A stretch of DNA of 64,000 bases from Cordylochernes scorpioides (taxonomy: Eukaryota > Arthropoda > Arachnida > Pseudoscorpiones > Chernetidae), in assembly GCA_030710605.1 (NCBI GenBank), contig CP092875.1, positions 64,543,462 to 64,607,461 of the forward strand, in the 5' to 3' direction. How positions within the stretch are numbered: the first letter of the stretch is position 1; each line of letters opens with the position of its first letter. Of the stretch, positions 12,311-24,685 are shown one piece after another. Position numbers and translations under genes: made by a program. The notes under the pieces are model-generated. The model saw only the letters and a program-made list of their open reading frames with translations, did no database searches and had not been told where the DNA came from.

Positions 12311-12625
12311 CCGCAGCCTTGCAGAAAATTGACATGGACTCAGAGCAGCAGCTTTACACACCCAAGATAGTGGACATTGTGACTGCTGTGATAGAGATAC
12401 ATGGAGACATCTGAGGCTCTTCATTGTTTACGACGACAACAACAACAACCAACAAAGGATGAAGTACCAAAAGGCCGCAGCATTGCAGAAAATTGACATG
12501 GACCCAGAGTAGCAGCTTTACACACCCAAGATAGTGTACATTGTGACTGCTGTGATAGAGATGCATGGAGACATCTGAGGCTCTTCATTGTATACGACTA
12601 CAACAACAAGCAAAGGATTAAGTAC
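12311..12625. repeat. Tandem duplication, period about 164 bp
   Basis: Two units, 12311-12474 and 12475-12625, share GCAGAAAATTGACATGGAC, CAGCTTTACACACCCAAGATA and ATGGAGACATCTGAGGCTC. The first can be read as KIDMDSEQQLYTPKIVDIVT; the second has an in-frame TAG, so coding is unlikely today. Confidence 0.8.
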
Positions 12626-12922
12626 CAAAAGAGGTAGGCGAACTAAATAGCAGCTAACATGTGTGTAAGGAGGAGTAACATTTTATCAATTACCGCCGCC
12701 ACCGAGGCCGAAGGTTATCAGAACGACGGATGACTCAGACCTGCCTTCTTCACTACATTTACTCCGTCGCGGCTCCAGGATTAACTTCTTCTTGACCAAC
12801 TCCTCACTTTTTACATCGAGTAGGATTGGTGAATTATCGATTTTAAAATCTTACCACGATTAAACTTGGAATTTATCGTGGGTATTGAAGCACTTTTCTT
12901 TCCTTAAGAATATATATATATA
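12626..12922. other. Spacer ending in a (TA)n tract
   Basis: Includes a GC-richer piece around 12680-12790. It ends in AATATATATATATA (about 12909-12922), which directly abuts the next LTR element. Confidence 0.4.
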
Positions 12923-13771
12923 TGGTAATTTAAACCAACAAACTCATATTGTGTAGATAACTTATAACAAGATTGCCATGTTGTATATAGAAACACATCT
13001 ATAAATAATTATGCGCATGATTAATCTGTGTCTTTACATCACCCTATGTAATGTAATTTGTACAAAGTGGATAAATAAATAAAATCTGTAATAGATTTAA
13101 GAGTTGAGCTAAAGCAGAGATCGAGCATAGTATTGCCAAAACAACAAAGTCTTAAGATGGAAGTCATAAATCAGGTCGATTTACAATTCCCACAAACAAG
13201 GCCACCCACACTGTCACATGTGGTGGAATGCAGAGACCCCTCTCACACCTGGACAGGTAAAGGCGCCCTTTCTCAAACGCCCCTGTCACATATGGTCGCC
13301 CCGTCTTTAACCTATAAATACATCACCTTACAGTGACTTGACAGCTCAGTTCAGTTCAGTACAGTTGAGTTTAGTTCACCCTTAGTGCAAGCCGCGTCGG
13401 TCGTAGGTTATGTCGATCTCATCCAACATGTAGTTAGGAAGAACTCGTCTATCTCCATCTTTTCGCTCCTTAGCTCAACTTTTATCTGTTACGGGACTTT
13501 CTTAGTGCAACTGTGTCTTCGTTTTTTGTGTGGATATCCCCAGCTTTCCACTCTGCCTCGACCACGACTGCCTGTATTTTGTGAGAACTTTTAAAGGTCT
13601 TCCAAGGTGCAGAGAGGTACTGGAAAACTCTACATCCTGACTGTTCCTCTCGGTCAACACAGTACAACAAGAGCTACCAGGACTTCAACATTATTTCTGT
13701 AGTCGACAGGATCTCTACAAAAGCTACTGGAATTCTCATCACAGATAAGTCGACAGCAACTCATCATTACA
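12923..13771 (+). repeat. Left LTR of the LARD-like element
   Basis: 849 bp, about 99.4% identical to 17573-18421. Contains AATAAATAAAATC near 13070 and a TATA/initiator pair near 13313-13351. Confidence 0.85.
13313..13351 (+). promoter_or_regulatory. LTR core promoter: TATA box and initiator repeats
   Basis: TATAAATA (13313-13320) is followed about 35 bases later by overlapping TCAGTTCAGTTCAGT (from 13346), which resembles the arthropod initiator TCAGTT. The same arrangement recurs in the right LTR. Start-site position is inferred. Confidence 0.55.
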
Positions 13772-14240
13772 TGAGCCGACAGGATGACCAAAACGAAGGA
13801 TGTCACAACGAAGAGGTAAGAAGACTGTTCAGATAGGAAGCGAGAAAGAGCAAAGATGGAGGAACAAACCCGCCAGTCCAACGAAACAACCAAGCAATCT
13901 CTCCCCCCAACAAGAGACGATATTTACGGAAGAAACGCCGCCCCAACGGACTTCCGCATACCCGCTAACCGATCGCCAACGCCTGGAGCAAGCTGTCTGA
14001 CCACCCCAACGACACAGCCGAACTTCCCATACGACATGGAAACCGAGCAGCGATGTACCCAAACCCTGTGACAAGTTCCACACCTTCGACCTGACATCGT
14101 CGAGACAATGCTCAAGGCAACAAGCCACAATCAACTTCACAGAAGCTACAAGCGTCTACAAGCTCTACATGGAGCGTCTTCAACGTCAGCAGGAATACAA
14201 GCCAAGACCAAGTTTCCTGACTGAACTTTTATCACACAAC
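13772..14240 (+). other. GC-richer leader of the LARD-like element, possible gag remnant
   Basis: Directly after the LTR, about 470 bases are clearly less AT-rich than the rest of the interior. Two overlapping open frames (from about 13800 and 13856, 66 and 71 codons) are rich in Gln, Thr, Pro and Ser but show no domain. The block ends at CACAACTGTAAGTTTTT, a good splice-donor match (GTAAGT, 14241-14246). This may be a leader or packaging region, possibly a truncated gag start. Function unknown. Confidence 0.35.
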
Positions 14241-17200
14241 TGTAAGTTTTTAAAACCTACCTTAACTTTATCCTCAAGTTCACAACTTGATTCCCTATAA
14301 ATTTTGTACTTATATTTTCACTTTAAGCATTTTAAAATCAATTTTACCTTTTTTATACCATTTTTAATTCAATTTTTAAAACTTTCACATTTTCATTGAT
14401 CAAATTTACTTTAATTGTTAATCAAATTATAAATTTCAAGTTATTACTCTCAATTTTACTCATAAAAAAAAAAAAATTCGCCCATCACGCATTTTTACCA
14501 ATTTACTAATTTTACATGTCTATCCAAAATTTATCTAAAATGGTACTACCCAAAGCTACGACTTGAAAAAAAAAATCATTATTATTATTTAAAAAAAAAA
14601 TCTCATTCATCATAATTCTCAATTTATTTTTGTTTTACTTATTAGTTATCTTTATACCAAAAGACCAATATCTTTATCAATTCTCAAAATTTTGGTAATG
14701 TTCACCATTTTAAGTAAGCGCCCAATTTAAATTATTTGTAACTCTCACGACATTGCCCTTTTACAAGAATCATTTTAACGCTACCATAATCAACGATTTG
14801 AAAAAAAATATATTCAAATTTTAAATATAAATTAGCATAGGTGAAACGCATTTTTTTTAAATTGCAAAAATCGGAAGATACAAATCTTCAAAAACACCAC
14901 TAGGGAAAACAACTATCTTTCCCAAAACAAATTAAAAATAAAGATTCACTCCACTTCACCGCCAGTAGCTAATTTAAGTCACAGCCTTCCAAAACGATTA
15001 CAATCGTTAATATTCGAGGATAAATACACTCCCTCGTCTTTTCCTTTTTACCTGCATGGTTGGTCATCAACACATTTCTTTCAAAAAACCTTACAACACC
15101 CTCGCATCACTATCTCAAATTGGCAACAATTGTTAGTGCGCGACTCAACACACAAATCCAATTTTGAGCTCCACTTAGCTCTATATCGTCGCCACAATAA
15201 AAAAATTTCACATTAAGCATGCCATATCCACTAACAGTCAAAAATTCTCGACGTGTTTCATACAACAACCACCCATGACTTTATTAAATTTGTTATTCAT
15301 GGTGAAACAGGTTAGATTTTGTGCCAAACTAAGACTTCACGTGACACCTTTTTATTCACATTTCTCACTTCGTGTCACAGTGCCACACCACAAAACTTTT
15401 TCACTTTTCAGGCCAAAGACGCCCTTCACGCCTGTGACACCACAATTCACCCCAAAGCGTGTCTACGTCGAAAGTCGCACTTTCACCACACATCTAAACC
15501 TGACATCACCTAATAACATTTTTTCTAAGTCTAACTAACTTCGAAACACAACAATTACGAACATCGAGAAAACTATATTTTCAAATAGGCAAGAAAATTG
15601 CCAAACTTCAACAAAAGAAGAGAGAGAAAATCAGTTTCAAGTAAGACAGAAAATAAACACCCCGCACGTGTGACCACCCCAAAAATAGAATTTCCGTGAA
15701 AAAAAAGGAAGTGGACGCCCTTTGAGACGTCAATCCCTTGGTCACTACTATCTTTTGAGAATATCTTTGGACATGCCCTCTCTTCCCCCTCAAGGCAGAT
15801 CATCTTGACCGCTAGCTTCATGATCGCCATTTTAAACAAATGTTTCAAACCAACCATTTAGATTTCCTCGAGAATCTCACAAATCTCACCAACGAGATAT
15901 CACAACACAACATACATTAAACATTTTACATGTTAAATTGATAACACCAATTAAAACAATTTGGTTAAGTCTTATATAGACTTTTTAACGCGAAAGAGAA
16001 ATCATTCTCTACATACCAGCATTGAGGACAAACGAAAAGATCATTTCACGTATTCCCAGTTTCAGAGTCATATAAACACCGATGTTACCAAAGGGATATA
16101 ATCTAGTCACACACCACAACTGTAACTTTTCGTCAAAAGAGACAATTTTTGTTCAATATATTTTACACTACTTAAAATTTATCCAATCATTAATAACCTT
16201 CAATTATATTATAAATTTTGTATAAAATCTTTAATAATTATTCTTATTCTTATATATATACCTTTCAATTATATAAACAAATTTTTTAATCCAACATTTA
16301 AAAAAAAAAAAAACCCTTTAATCAAATTTAATTTTATTTTTCATGATATTATTTTAGTATTGTAAAACGTCTAATTGTTTCAAAAATTATTTTTATTTTA
16401 TTATTTATTATATATTTTATATATTACAGGTTTAATTTTGTCCACTTACACCTTTTGTACCCGCAATCATATTTCTATATTTCTATTCACTATATTTTAT
16501 TTGTTTAAATACCTTTATTATCTGACAAAGTTTATCATCCACTATCGGGCATCTACAACAATCGTTTTCAACAATCATATTCTTCAACCAATCCCCTATA
16601 TTTTTCATCACTATCTTTTCAGTCATTGCGTCACGTCAATGTAGAAAAACGACAGCACTGCTTGACAATTTATTTTTTGATTTCGTAATTCAACAAACGC
16701 CTTGAACACAGTTCCCCAGACTTACAAATCCAAACTTCTGGTCTGAACAAGCTTCAAGAGTTTATTTCATTTCATCCGCAGAGCAAATCACCAACGCATA
16801 CACAAAGCGTTCACTTTTTTCAACTCTCAACTTTTTTTTCAGCTCTAGCGGACCACATTCAACCTTTGATTTCGAGTCAAGTCAGATCACCTACTGTCGC
16901 TACGATTCTACTTATCGCATGGCTCTATTTCACTCCTTTCTCAATCATATTAATAAGCAACTTTTCTTCAACAACTTTTAACCCAATAATCCTAAAATTG
17001 TGACAAAACACTGTAACCCTTATATAGGATCGCAAGTGAAACATTGCCAAGGAAGACAGCTCAAGTCTATATCCTCGCTTTGCACCTGGATCTGAGTATT
17101 TGGTTTACATGGGCACTTCTAACAATTACATATTCTTCAACAACTTTTCAACCCAATAACACTACAATTGTGACAAAGCACTGTTACCCTATACAGGATC

Positions 17201-17572
17201 ACAGGTGAAACATTGCCTAGGAAGACGCTCAAGTCCATATCCTCGCTTTGCACCTGGACCTAAGTATTTGATTGCATGTGTAAATCTCACAATTGCTTAT
17301 TCTTTAACTACTAACCCTGTCCAACGCCCACCAATATTCTCTTAGAATGTGAATTTTTATGTCATCATTTTATTTTAATCATCTTTTTTGTTAATCAAAC
17401 ACAATGTCATTTTTATTTCACTTTTATATATCCAACAAATATCATCTTGTTATAGCCCTTTTTAACCCTCACAGTTTAAATTAATTAAAAGAAATTTTAA
17501 TTACTTACCTGTGTTAGAGAGGCTTTACCCGCCTAAACCCGGATAAACCCTTTCACTCCCGGGGCCCATCTA
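14241..17572. other. AT-rich non-coding interior of the LARD-like element
   Basis: Over 3 kb of A/T-rich sequence with homopolymer runs and no conserved frame. Short frames such as those near 15275 and 16375 have no domain and biased composition. At 17505-17520 the minus strand has CACAGGTAAGTAATT, a splice-donor-like sequence. Confidence 0.5.
16963..17300. repeat. Tandem duplication of about 165 bp inside the LARD-like element
   Basis: Two units share CTTCAACAACTTTT, CAATTGTGACAAA (AAATTGTG in the first), GTGAAACATTGCC and ATATCCTCGCTTTGCACCTG. Confidence 0.75.
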
Positions 17573-18421
17573 TGGTAATTTAAACCAACAACCTCATATT
17601 GTGTAGATAACTTATAACAAGATTGCCATGTTGTATATAGAAACACATCTATAAATAATTATGCGCATGATTAATCTGTGTCTTTACATCACCCTATGTA
17701 ATGTAATTTGTACAAAGTGGATAAATAAATAAAATCTGTAATAGATTTAAGAGTTGAGCTAAAGCAGAGATCGAGCATAGTATTGCCAAAACAACAAAGT
17801 CTAAAGATGGAAGTCATAAATCAGGTCGATTTACAATTCCCACAAACAAGGCCACCCACACTGTCACATGTGGTGGAATGCAGAGACCCCTCTCACACCT
17901 GGACAGGTAAAGGCGCCCTTTCTCAAACGCCCCTGTCACATAAGGTCGCCCCGTCTTTAACCTATAAATACATCACCTTACAGTGACTTGACAGCTCAGT
18001 TCAGTTCAGTACAGTTGAGTTTAGTTCACCCTTAGTGCAAGCCGCGTCGGTCGTAGGTTATGTCGATCTCATCCAACATGTAGTTAGGAAGAACTCGTCT
18101 ATCTCCATCTTTTCGCTCCTTAGCTCAACTTTTATCTGTTACGGGACTTTCTTAGTGCAACTGTGTCTTCGTTTTTTGTGTGGATATCCCCAGCTTTCCA
18201 CTCTGCCTCGACCACGACTGCCTGTATTTTGTGAGAACTTTTAAAGGTCTTCCAAGGTGCAGAGAGGTACTGGAAAACTCTACATCCTGACTGTTCCTCT
18301 CGGTCAACACAGTACAACAAGAGCTACCAGGACTTCAACATTATTTCAGTAGTCGACAGGATCTCTACAAAAGCTACTGAAATTCTCATCACAGATAAGT
18401 CGACAGCAACTCATCATTACA
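17573..18421 (+). repeat. Right LTR of the LARD-like element
   Basis: 849 bp, the second copy of 12923-13771. It is followed by TGTATATATATA and then directly by the LTR of element B. Confidence 0.85.
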
Positions 18422-18433
18422 TGTATATATATA

Positions 18434-18709
18434 TGCAATATAATTCCCACACTACTTGTAAATAGTCAACACATTTTTATTTTAATATCCATATATTTTA
18501 ATATCTATAATCAAAAAGTAAATAGTCAATGCTTGTATATAATTTTTTGACCAACGACCCGAGGGGTAAGAGGGAGAAGCGGAGAACAAAGGAGTTGGAA
18601 AATAAACAAAGGAAAATGGCTGCGCGTCTTTTTGTCGCGTCTATTATTTCTTATATACAAATTTAGAGTTGTAAATTTATAATTATTCAAAGACTACCTT
18701 AATACGACA
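18434..18709 (+). repeat. 5' LTR of B
   Basis: 276 bp starting TGCAATATAATTCCCAC and ending AATACGACA. Differs from 24414-24689 at three sites. Confidence 0.92.
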
Positions 18710-18803
18710 GTATTTAGCCGACACAGGATATAATAATCGGTACGTTTTTTCTCTTTTTGAAACTTTATTGGATTTAGCCTTTAGCCTACCCATTCGCCAC
18801 AAA

Positions 18804-19633
18804 ATGCCAAAAAGGAAGCCAGATACCGACACTCATTTTTCTGACAGAAACGATAATATGGAATTTAAATTAATGAAAGAACAAATTAATTTACTAACAC
18901 AAATTATACAACACAACAGACGATCTCAAATAAAAATTATATAAGTAAATTCTCTGGCCTCAATCAAGATATAAATATTTTCTTTCGTAACATTGAGGAT
19001 GCAACGAACGATGAACGAGACAAAAAAAAATTAGTTATTCTAAATTTAGAAGAAGAAGCTAAAAATATATTTTATCGATTGGGCTTAGAACAAGAGACTT
19101 ATTTAAATATCAAACAGAAACTGTCCACAATCTATATATCAAATAAGAAGACAACGTTGGAAGAAATGTTCACTCGCCAATTGGAAAAGCCAGAAAAAAT
19201 TAACGATTATTACCATTTTAAGGTTGTGGGTGCATTAGAGAACTCACTTCAAAACAAACAGATTGTTGAAGCACTTACGGCAGGTGTAACGTATGATTTG
19301 AAGAAAATGATATACACCAGGAACCCATAGACGCCTGAAGAATGGTTGGACTATGTAAACACCATCCGGCCAGTAACGAGTGCTCGAGGACAACCAACAC
19401 CACAGCGTGGCCTTGACCGCTGGCGACCCGAATCCACTCCCTCGCCTGGCCAAGGACATTACCGGCCACAATATGGACAATTAGCGTTTCGCAGACCAGG
19501 AAGTGGACGTTTTGCCTTTCGCAACTACGCGGATAACACGCTGCCCAAGGAACCTAGGGAAACAGCCACATCGAGCGAAAATCAACCCAGATCACAAGGA
19601 TGTGATCCCTCATCAAGAAAAGGACCAGCATAA
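18804..19633 (+). pseudogene. gag: B gag (frameshifted)
   Basis: Starts MPKRKPDTDTHFSDRNDN at 18804. The first frame stops near 18942, and the likely continuation (SKFSGLNQDINIFFRNIEDA) is in another frame. A TAG at 19328-19330 interrupts ...YTRNP*TPEEWLDYVN. The fold-type stretch around EMFTRQLEKPEKINDYYHF resembles retrotransposon capsid, followed by an Arg/Pro-rich tail. No CCHC knuckle is visible, which some gypsy lineages also lack. Confidence 0.7.
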
Positions 19634-20219
19634 TGTAAGACTATTCTTCAATTTATCTATTTTCACCTTCAATGTTAAATTTCTTGTGGATACTGGCTCT
19701 ACCATTAACCTAATATCTTTTGATTATTTGCATAAAATTTTGCCATCAGATATATTTCGAAATATAACTAAATATTCAGTTAATAAGCATTCTAGAATTA
19801 ATACATTGAGTGGACCAATCCAACCTATATTTTATGTTATTTTACCAGTCAGTTTTTTTAAAAGAAAAGTTAGCCTAAAATTTTATATATTTCATCTACC
19901 ATATGAAATTGCACTAATAGGATTATATACTCTAAAAAAATTAAAAACTAGAATTGACTTCAATAGAAATGTAGTGAGTCAACAAGGCACAAATATTCCT
20001 GCTACTCTTTTTTATTCTGAAACAGATTTGGCTTATGTAAATGATGCATACAATGTGATAAATCCAGATAGGAAATATAATATAAACCAACACCTTCATA
20101 TTGTTAATACACAAATCTTAGATAATCACTGTGCACCTTCAGGAAGTAATCCACTCTATGTTAATCATTTGCAACAGACACTTTCCACTCAATCAAGCAT
20201 TCCAGGGGAAATAAGTTAA
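19634..20219 (+). pseudogene. pol: B protease region
   Basis: Aspartic protease signature FLVDTGSTINLIS near 19681-19719, followed by the hydrophobic flap-side stretch IALIGLYTLKKLKTRIDF. The open frame begins upstream at about 19503 and ends at a stop (20217-20219) before the RT domain, so the polyprotein is interrupted. Confidence 0.75.
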
Positions 20220-20284
20220 CCAGTGATTTAATTGATAAGTATCATAAGATAAACAACTTATTAGACCTTAAGTTAATTAGGTTA

Positions 20285-21154
20285 TTGAAAGAATTCGCAG
20301 AAATATTTCCTACAGACCCATTTAAAGTTCCTACCCTGCATATCCAACCTGTACAGATTAAACCAAATACAGATAGAGTAATCAGGTTGCGACCGTATAG
20401 AATTCCATTTACATATAGGAAAGAAATATATATACAAATCAATGAGATGTTAAAAAATAATATAATAGAACCGGCCATAGGTGAATATGCTTCACCCATT
20501 ACTCTAGTAAAAAAGAAAAATGGAACATTTAAAAGGTGTGTGGATTTTCGAAAATTAAATGAACACAATCCAGTTGATCCCCAACCTATACCATTAATAG
20601 AATCAGTGATAGAAAAACTGTCGAAAGCTAAGTATTTTTCCAGCCTTGATTTGAGCAACGCTTATTGGACAGTTCCTATCCATCCGGATTCTCGACCTTA
20701 TTTAGCCTTCACCACCCACGCAGGAGTGTACATGTTTAAAATATTACCTTTCGGGCTACGAAGCTCACTACAGATCTTCGAGAGAGCTGTTGGACAAATA
20801 CTTAGAAAATATAACTTCCAATTTCTAGAACACTACTATGATGATTTTATAATTTTTTCTGATAGCTTTGAAGAACACTTAGAACATCTTCGTTTATTCT
20901 TCCAACTATGCAGGGCAGAAAATATCCGCCTCAACCTTAACAAATGTCAATTATGTAAGACCTCCATTAGCTTCCTAGGGTACGAAATCACACAGGGCAC
21001 GTATAAACCTCACCTAACTAACACTCAGGTAATAGGAACCATCCAACCTCCGACTAATGTTAAAACTTTACAGTCATTTTTAGGTGTCGTAAATGTATAT
21101 CATAAATTCATTCCCCATTATGCACAGCTTAGATCGCCTTTAATATACTTCTAA
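20285..21154 (+). pseudogene. pol: B reverse transcriptase
   Basis: A 289-codon stretch with RLRPYRIPFTYRKE, ASPITLVKKKNGTFKRCVDFRKLNE, SSLDLSNAYWTVPIHP, ILPFGLRSSLQIFERA and the intact catalytic box HYYDDFIIFSD near 20835. The thumb/connection follows (FLGYEITQGTYKPHL, LQSFLGVVNVYHKFIP). The frame breaks at 21152-21154, where a one-base change shifts the expected continuation. The polymerase core itself looks undamaged. Confidence 0.85.
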
Positions 21155-21159
21155 AAAAG

Positions 21160-21659
21160 AATATTCCTTTTAAGTGGACTCTTGAATGTCAGAAGGCATT
21201 TGAAGATTTGAAAAGCAGCCTAACTGCATCACCAGTTTTACATATCTTTAAAGAAGATTTACTCTGCTTCTTATATTGTGACGCGAGTACATTAGGGATA
21301 TCCGGAATTCTAAAGCAAAAGGATGAAAATGGAGAAGAACATCCTGTACAATATTTCTCTCGCTCTCTACGCAAGTATGAACAGAACTACTCCATTCGGA
21401 GCTGGAGTGTTTAGCTATCATTGAGTCTATCGAATACTTCAGGGTGTACCTGCTTGGTAGACATTTCACCATTTATTCTGATCACCAAGCTCTGGTCTAT
21501 TTGAAAAATATTAAAAATCCGTCAGGTAGGTTATTTCGGTGGTCCTTGAGACTCAGCCCATACACTTTTGACATACACTATCTGAAAGGCAAAAAACAAC
21601 TCGAGGCAGACTTGCTATCAAGACAACCATTTTGCGGATTTCTAGAGGCTCAACAATAG
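21160..21659 (+). pseudogene. pol: B RNase H domain
   Basis: FLYCDASTLGISGILKQK (first catalytic Asp), QYFSRSLRKYEQNYS, a frameshift around 21400-21440, then RHFTIYSDHQALVYLKN and the linker KGKKQLEADLLSRQ. The stop at 21657-21659 separates it from integrase. Confidence 0.8.
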
Positions 21660-23249
21660 GAGGAACACCAGCATCGTGTACCTGAGAAATATCAATCACT
21701 CATCAATACTGATGGACTTGCGATTATTACTAAAAAAGGCGTACCCAGAGTAGTCGTACCTGATACACTAAGAAATAAGTTACTCCAGAAAGCACACGAA
21801 TGGTATAACCATCCAGGAATCACACAACTCACTAGGTTAATCACTAGTCAGTACTATTGGGATGGTATGACCAAAGATATAAATAACTATGTCCGTAAAT
21901 GCAAAATTTGCCAAATAGTAAAACCTCCGAAAGGACCCACATATGGAGAAATGGGTACCTTACCACTCGCGAAGGAACCTTATGAACTTATGTCAATGGA
22001 CACAGTAGCCGAATTTAATAAGTATGGTGGTAACCGAGCTTATTTACATGTAATATGTGATCACATGAGTCGATACTGTTGGACTTTTCCTAGTTAATCT
22101 ACCTCTACCCTGACCTATATTCAAATCCTAAAAAGGGTATTTCAGGAAGGTATTCCTAAAAACCTACTGACAGACCGAGCTCCTGCATTTACATCCGCTC
22201 AATTTAGAAGGTTTTTAATCTCACAAGGTATAAAACCCTTGTATACCACAGCAAATCACCCACAGTCAAATGGTCTGAGCGAGAGATTGAATGCAACCAT
22301 AACAGGGAAACTAAAGATACTCCATTTAGAACACCCCAAACAGACATGGACCAAACAGATAGAAAGGGTCACCAGAATCTACAATCTAACTCCACATACA
22401 GTGACGGGATTTCCTCCCATCTATTTATCAAAAGGGACAGTCCCTAACAATTTAAACAACCATGTTCAGACCTTTCCCGAACTCTCAGAAGCAAGAAGTA
22501 TAGCATTACAAAAGACTCAAGCAAGGCATAAGGCCGAAAAACTAATGTACGATCAAAAACATAAAAAGATTGATTTTGTACCAGGGGATCTAGTATTGGT
22601 GAAAGTTTATAGACATCCGAATACTCCAAAGTTGGAACCTAACTATACAGGCCCATATGAGATCTTGGAAATACTATCAGCTCAGGTAGTGCGCATTAAT
22701 AGACCAAATAGACCTTTGCAGTTACAGACAGAAATTATAAATATAGAAAAACTTCGTAGATATGTAGAAAATATTCCCCATATCACACCTCCTACGGACC
22801 TTTCCGACTCTCCTCCTAGACAAAACTATGTTCTATTTCCTTATAGGCACTTCACTACAGATATCTTGGGTGATCCGGGTTCCTCCAGACCAAGGAAATG
22901 GTTTCAACCGTTTAACCATTTGGACAACAGTATTTTCACGGATGAAAAATTTTATAAGCCTGATTTTCCAATAACATCCAAACCAACTTTTTCATCAATA
23001 GTAAAGCCCACTAAATCCAGTACATTGGTCTTAGACCCTAAAATCAATCCATTCGATAATATGGTGGAAAGTAATTTGGGTGCTACCAAAGAAAAATTAC
23101 ACAGTAAACTTAATCCAAATGCCGATGTCTTTATACCAACAACCTTGGCGACCAAAGAATTTTCACATTATTTAAACAAAGACTCGTTAATAAATAATGT
23201 TATCACTCTGTGTACACACACATTTTTGTATAAAACTGTTATATTTTAG
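21660..23249 (+). pseudogene. pol: B integrase
   Basis: The zinc region near 21790-21920 reads HEWYNHPGITQLTRL ... CKICQIVK (HHCC pattern). The core has MSMDTVAEF, then a TAA at 22096-22098, then LLTDRAPAFTSAQF and HPQSNGLSERLNA, so the DDE residues remain. The GPY-type C-terminus (LEPNYTGPYEILEIL) is followed by a Pro/Ser/Thr-rich extension to the stop at 23249. At least one nonsense codon inactivates it. Confidence 0.83.
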
Positions 23250-24413
23250 AATTAAATATTTTCCATTGTTTTTAATTACCACAATAATATTTTGGATTCT
23301 TTATACTCATTTAACATCTTGTATATACCTTCTTCCTTTATTGTTTTATATCTTGCCTCTACCCATGCAAACAAACCTACATATCTCTTATAAAATGTTC
23401 TTGATAAAATGGACCGTTAGAATAGTGGAATATATAAATATGTATATAAATGTAATGTTGGACTATGAGGCGATATGATAATTTTAATCAAGCTATAAAC
23501 TCAAATGATATATGACCTTGAAGACTTGAATATATTACTTTTAAATGTGAACATAAAAACACTTAATGCGAGTGTGGGTTTAAATAGCCTATAAATATCT
23601 ATAGTCACCTTACAACATGCAGAGGCTAGCGCTTATCGTTAGTCTGGTATAACAACCCCGCATACCTCCGTTCGTTTTGTCTGGTGTAGGACAGACAAGA
23701 TGTAAAGGCCTACAGATTTAGGACAATAGTAATAAGTTAATTTACGTATAGTAATACAATAGAACAACTATAGGATTAGTATAAGCGTTTTTATAAGATA
23801 AACTATCGAGGGTTAAAAGAAAAAAAGAAAATTTTGGATTTTTAAACACATCATCCTCTAAGATATGGTATAACCCCATCGGTTAGTTTCGAAAATCGAT
23901 GTTCGGTAAAACCTATCCTAAGATGAGCACTTCAAAAAATGTTAGTTCGAATTAGATATCATCCTTTAAAAAAAAAAAAACAGATGAAAATTTTGGCTGT
24001 AGTGATTTGACCTATGAACTTCCATTGAGTGAGTCGTAAACTCAATGTACGAGTATATCATAGGAAAAAGTACACAGACAACGTTATCCAGACTTCCAGG
24101 TTGGAACATAGGTCTAGCCAACTTGTGGCCAACGATAGGAAGAATAGGGATCGTAGGATGAAGAAAGATATGAACATTTTCAAAGTGAGCAGTCGTGGCC
24201 GAGAGATCTACCATCCGTAGTCTTAGCTTTTTAACCCCGCACTGTTCGAATCCTATCGACTTATTAGAGAATAAAGATGTAATGAATAACAGTTTAAAAT
24301 ATCAATAGTATATCATAACCTCGTTAGGATATTTTCAATTCAGAGAAAATTAAAAATTTTATCTAGACTGTGCAGCTACGAATTTCATCTTGCGCACACC
24401 CACACAGGGTCAC
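23250..24413. other. Non-coding tail of element B
   Basis: AT-rich, with no convincing third ORF. A hydrophobic 93-codon frame at 23197-23478 overlaps the pol end and lacks envelope features. The segment carries a tRNA-like relic at 24189-24261. Confidence 0.5.
24189..24261 (+). pseudogene. tRNA-Ser-like relic
   Basis: GCAGTCGTGGCCGAG matches the 5' acceptor arm and A box typical of eukaryotic tRNA-Ser. Further on GTTCGAATCC is a perfect B box, followed by ATCGACT, which pairs with five of the seven 5' acceptor bases. The D arm and T stem are degenerate and no clean anticodon arm can be drawn, so it is not a working tRNA. It may be a tRNA pseudogene or a SINE head carried in the 3' region of the retrotransposon. 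Confidence 0.55.
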
Positions 24414-24685
24414 TGCAATATAATTCCCACACTACTTGTAAATAGTCAACACATTTTTATTTTAATATCCATATATTTTAATATCTATAATCAAAGAGTA
24501 AATAGTCAATGCTTGTATATAATTTTTTGACCAACGACCCGAGGGGTAAGAGGGAGAAGCGGAGAACAAAGGAGTTGGAAAATAAACAAAGGAAAATGGC
24601 TACGCGTCTTTTTGTCGCGTCTATTATTTTTTATATACAAATTTAGAGTTGTAAATTTATAATTATTCAAAGACTACCTTAATAC

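Larger units (their letters stand above)
12923..18421 (+). mobile_element. LARD-like LTR element without pol (about 5.5 kb)
   Basis: Two direct repeats of exactly 849 bp (TGGTAATTT ... CATCATTACA) with five mismatches by eye enclose 3.8 kb. The interior has no protease, RT, RNase H or integrase motif in any frame. Long LTRs, TG...CA ends and absence of pol match a large retrotransposon derivative that would depend on enzymes from another element. Both outer flanks are TA repeats, so a clean target duplication cannot be defined. The primer-binding site and polypurine tract are not obvious. Orientation is taken from the TATA box and initiator in the LTR. A segmental duplication is possible but less likely given the exact lengths and TG...CA ends. 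Confidence 0.7.

Noticed and set aside
13133-13594. Short frames repeated at 13133/17783 and 13385/18035
   Set aside because: They are duplicated only because they lie in the two 849-bp LTRs and overlap the promoter; no domain.
23197-23478. Hydrophobic 93-codon frame after pol of element B as an envelope gene
   Set aside because: No signal peptide/cleavage/fusion layout, very short, T-rich composition explains the hydrophobicity.
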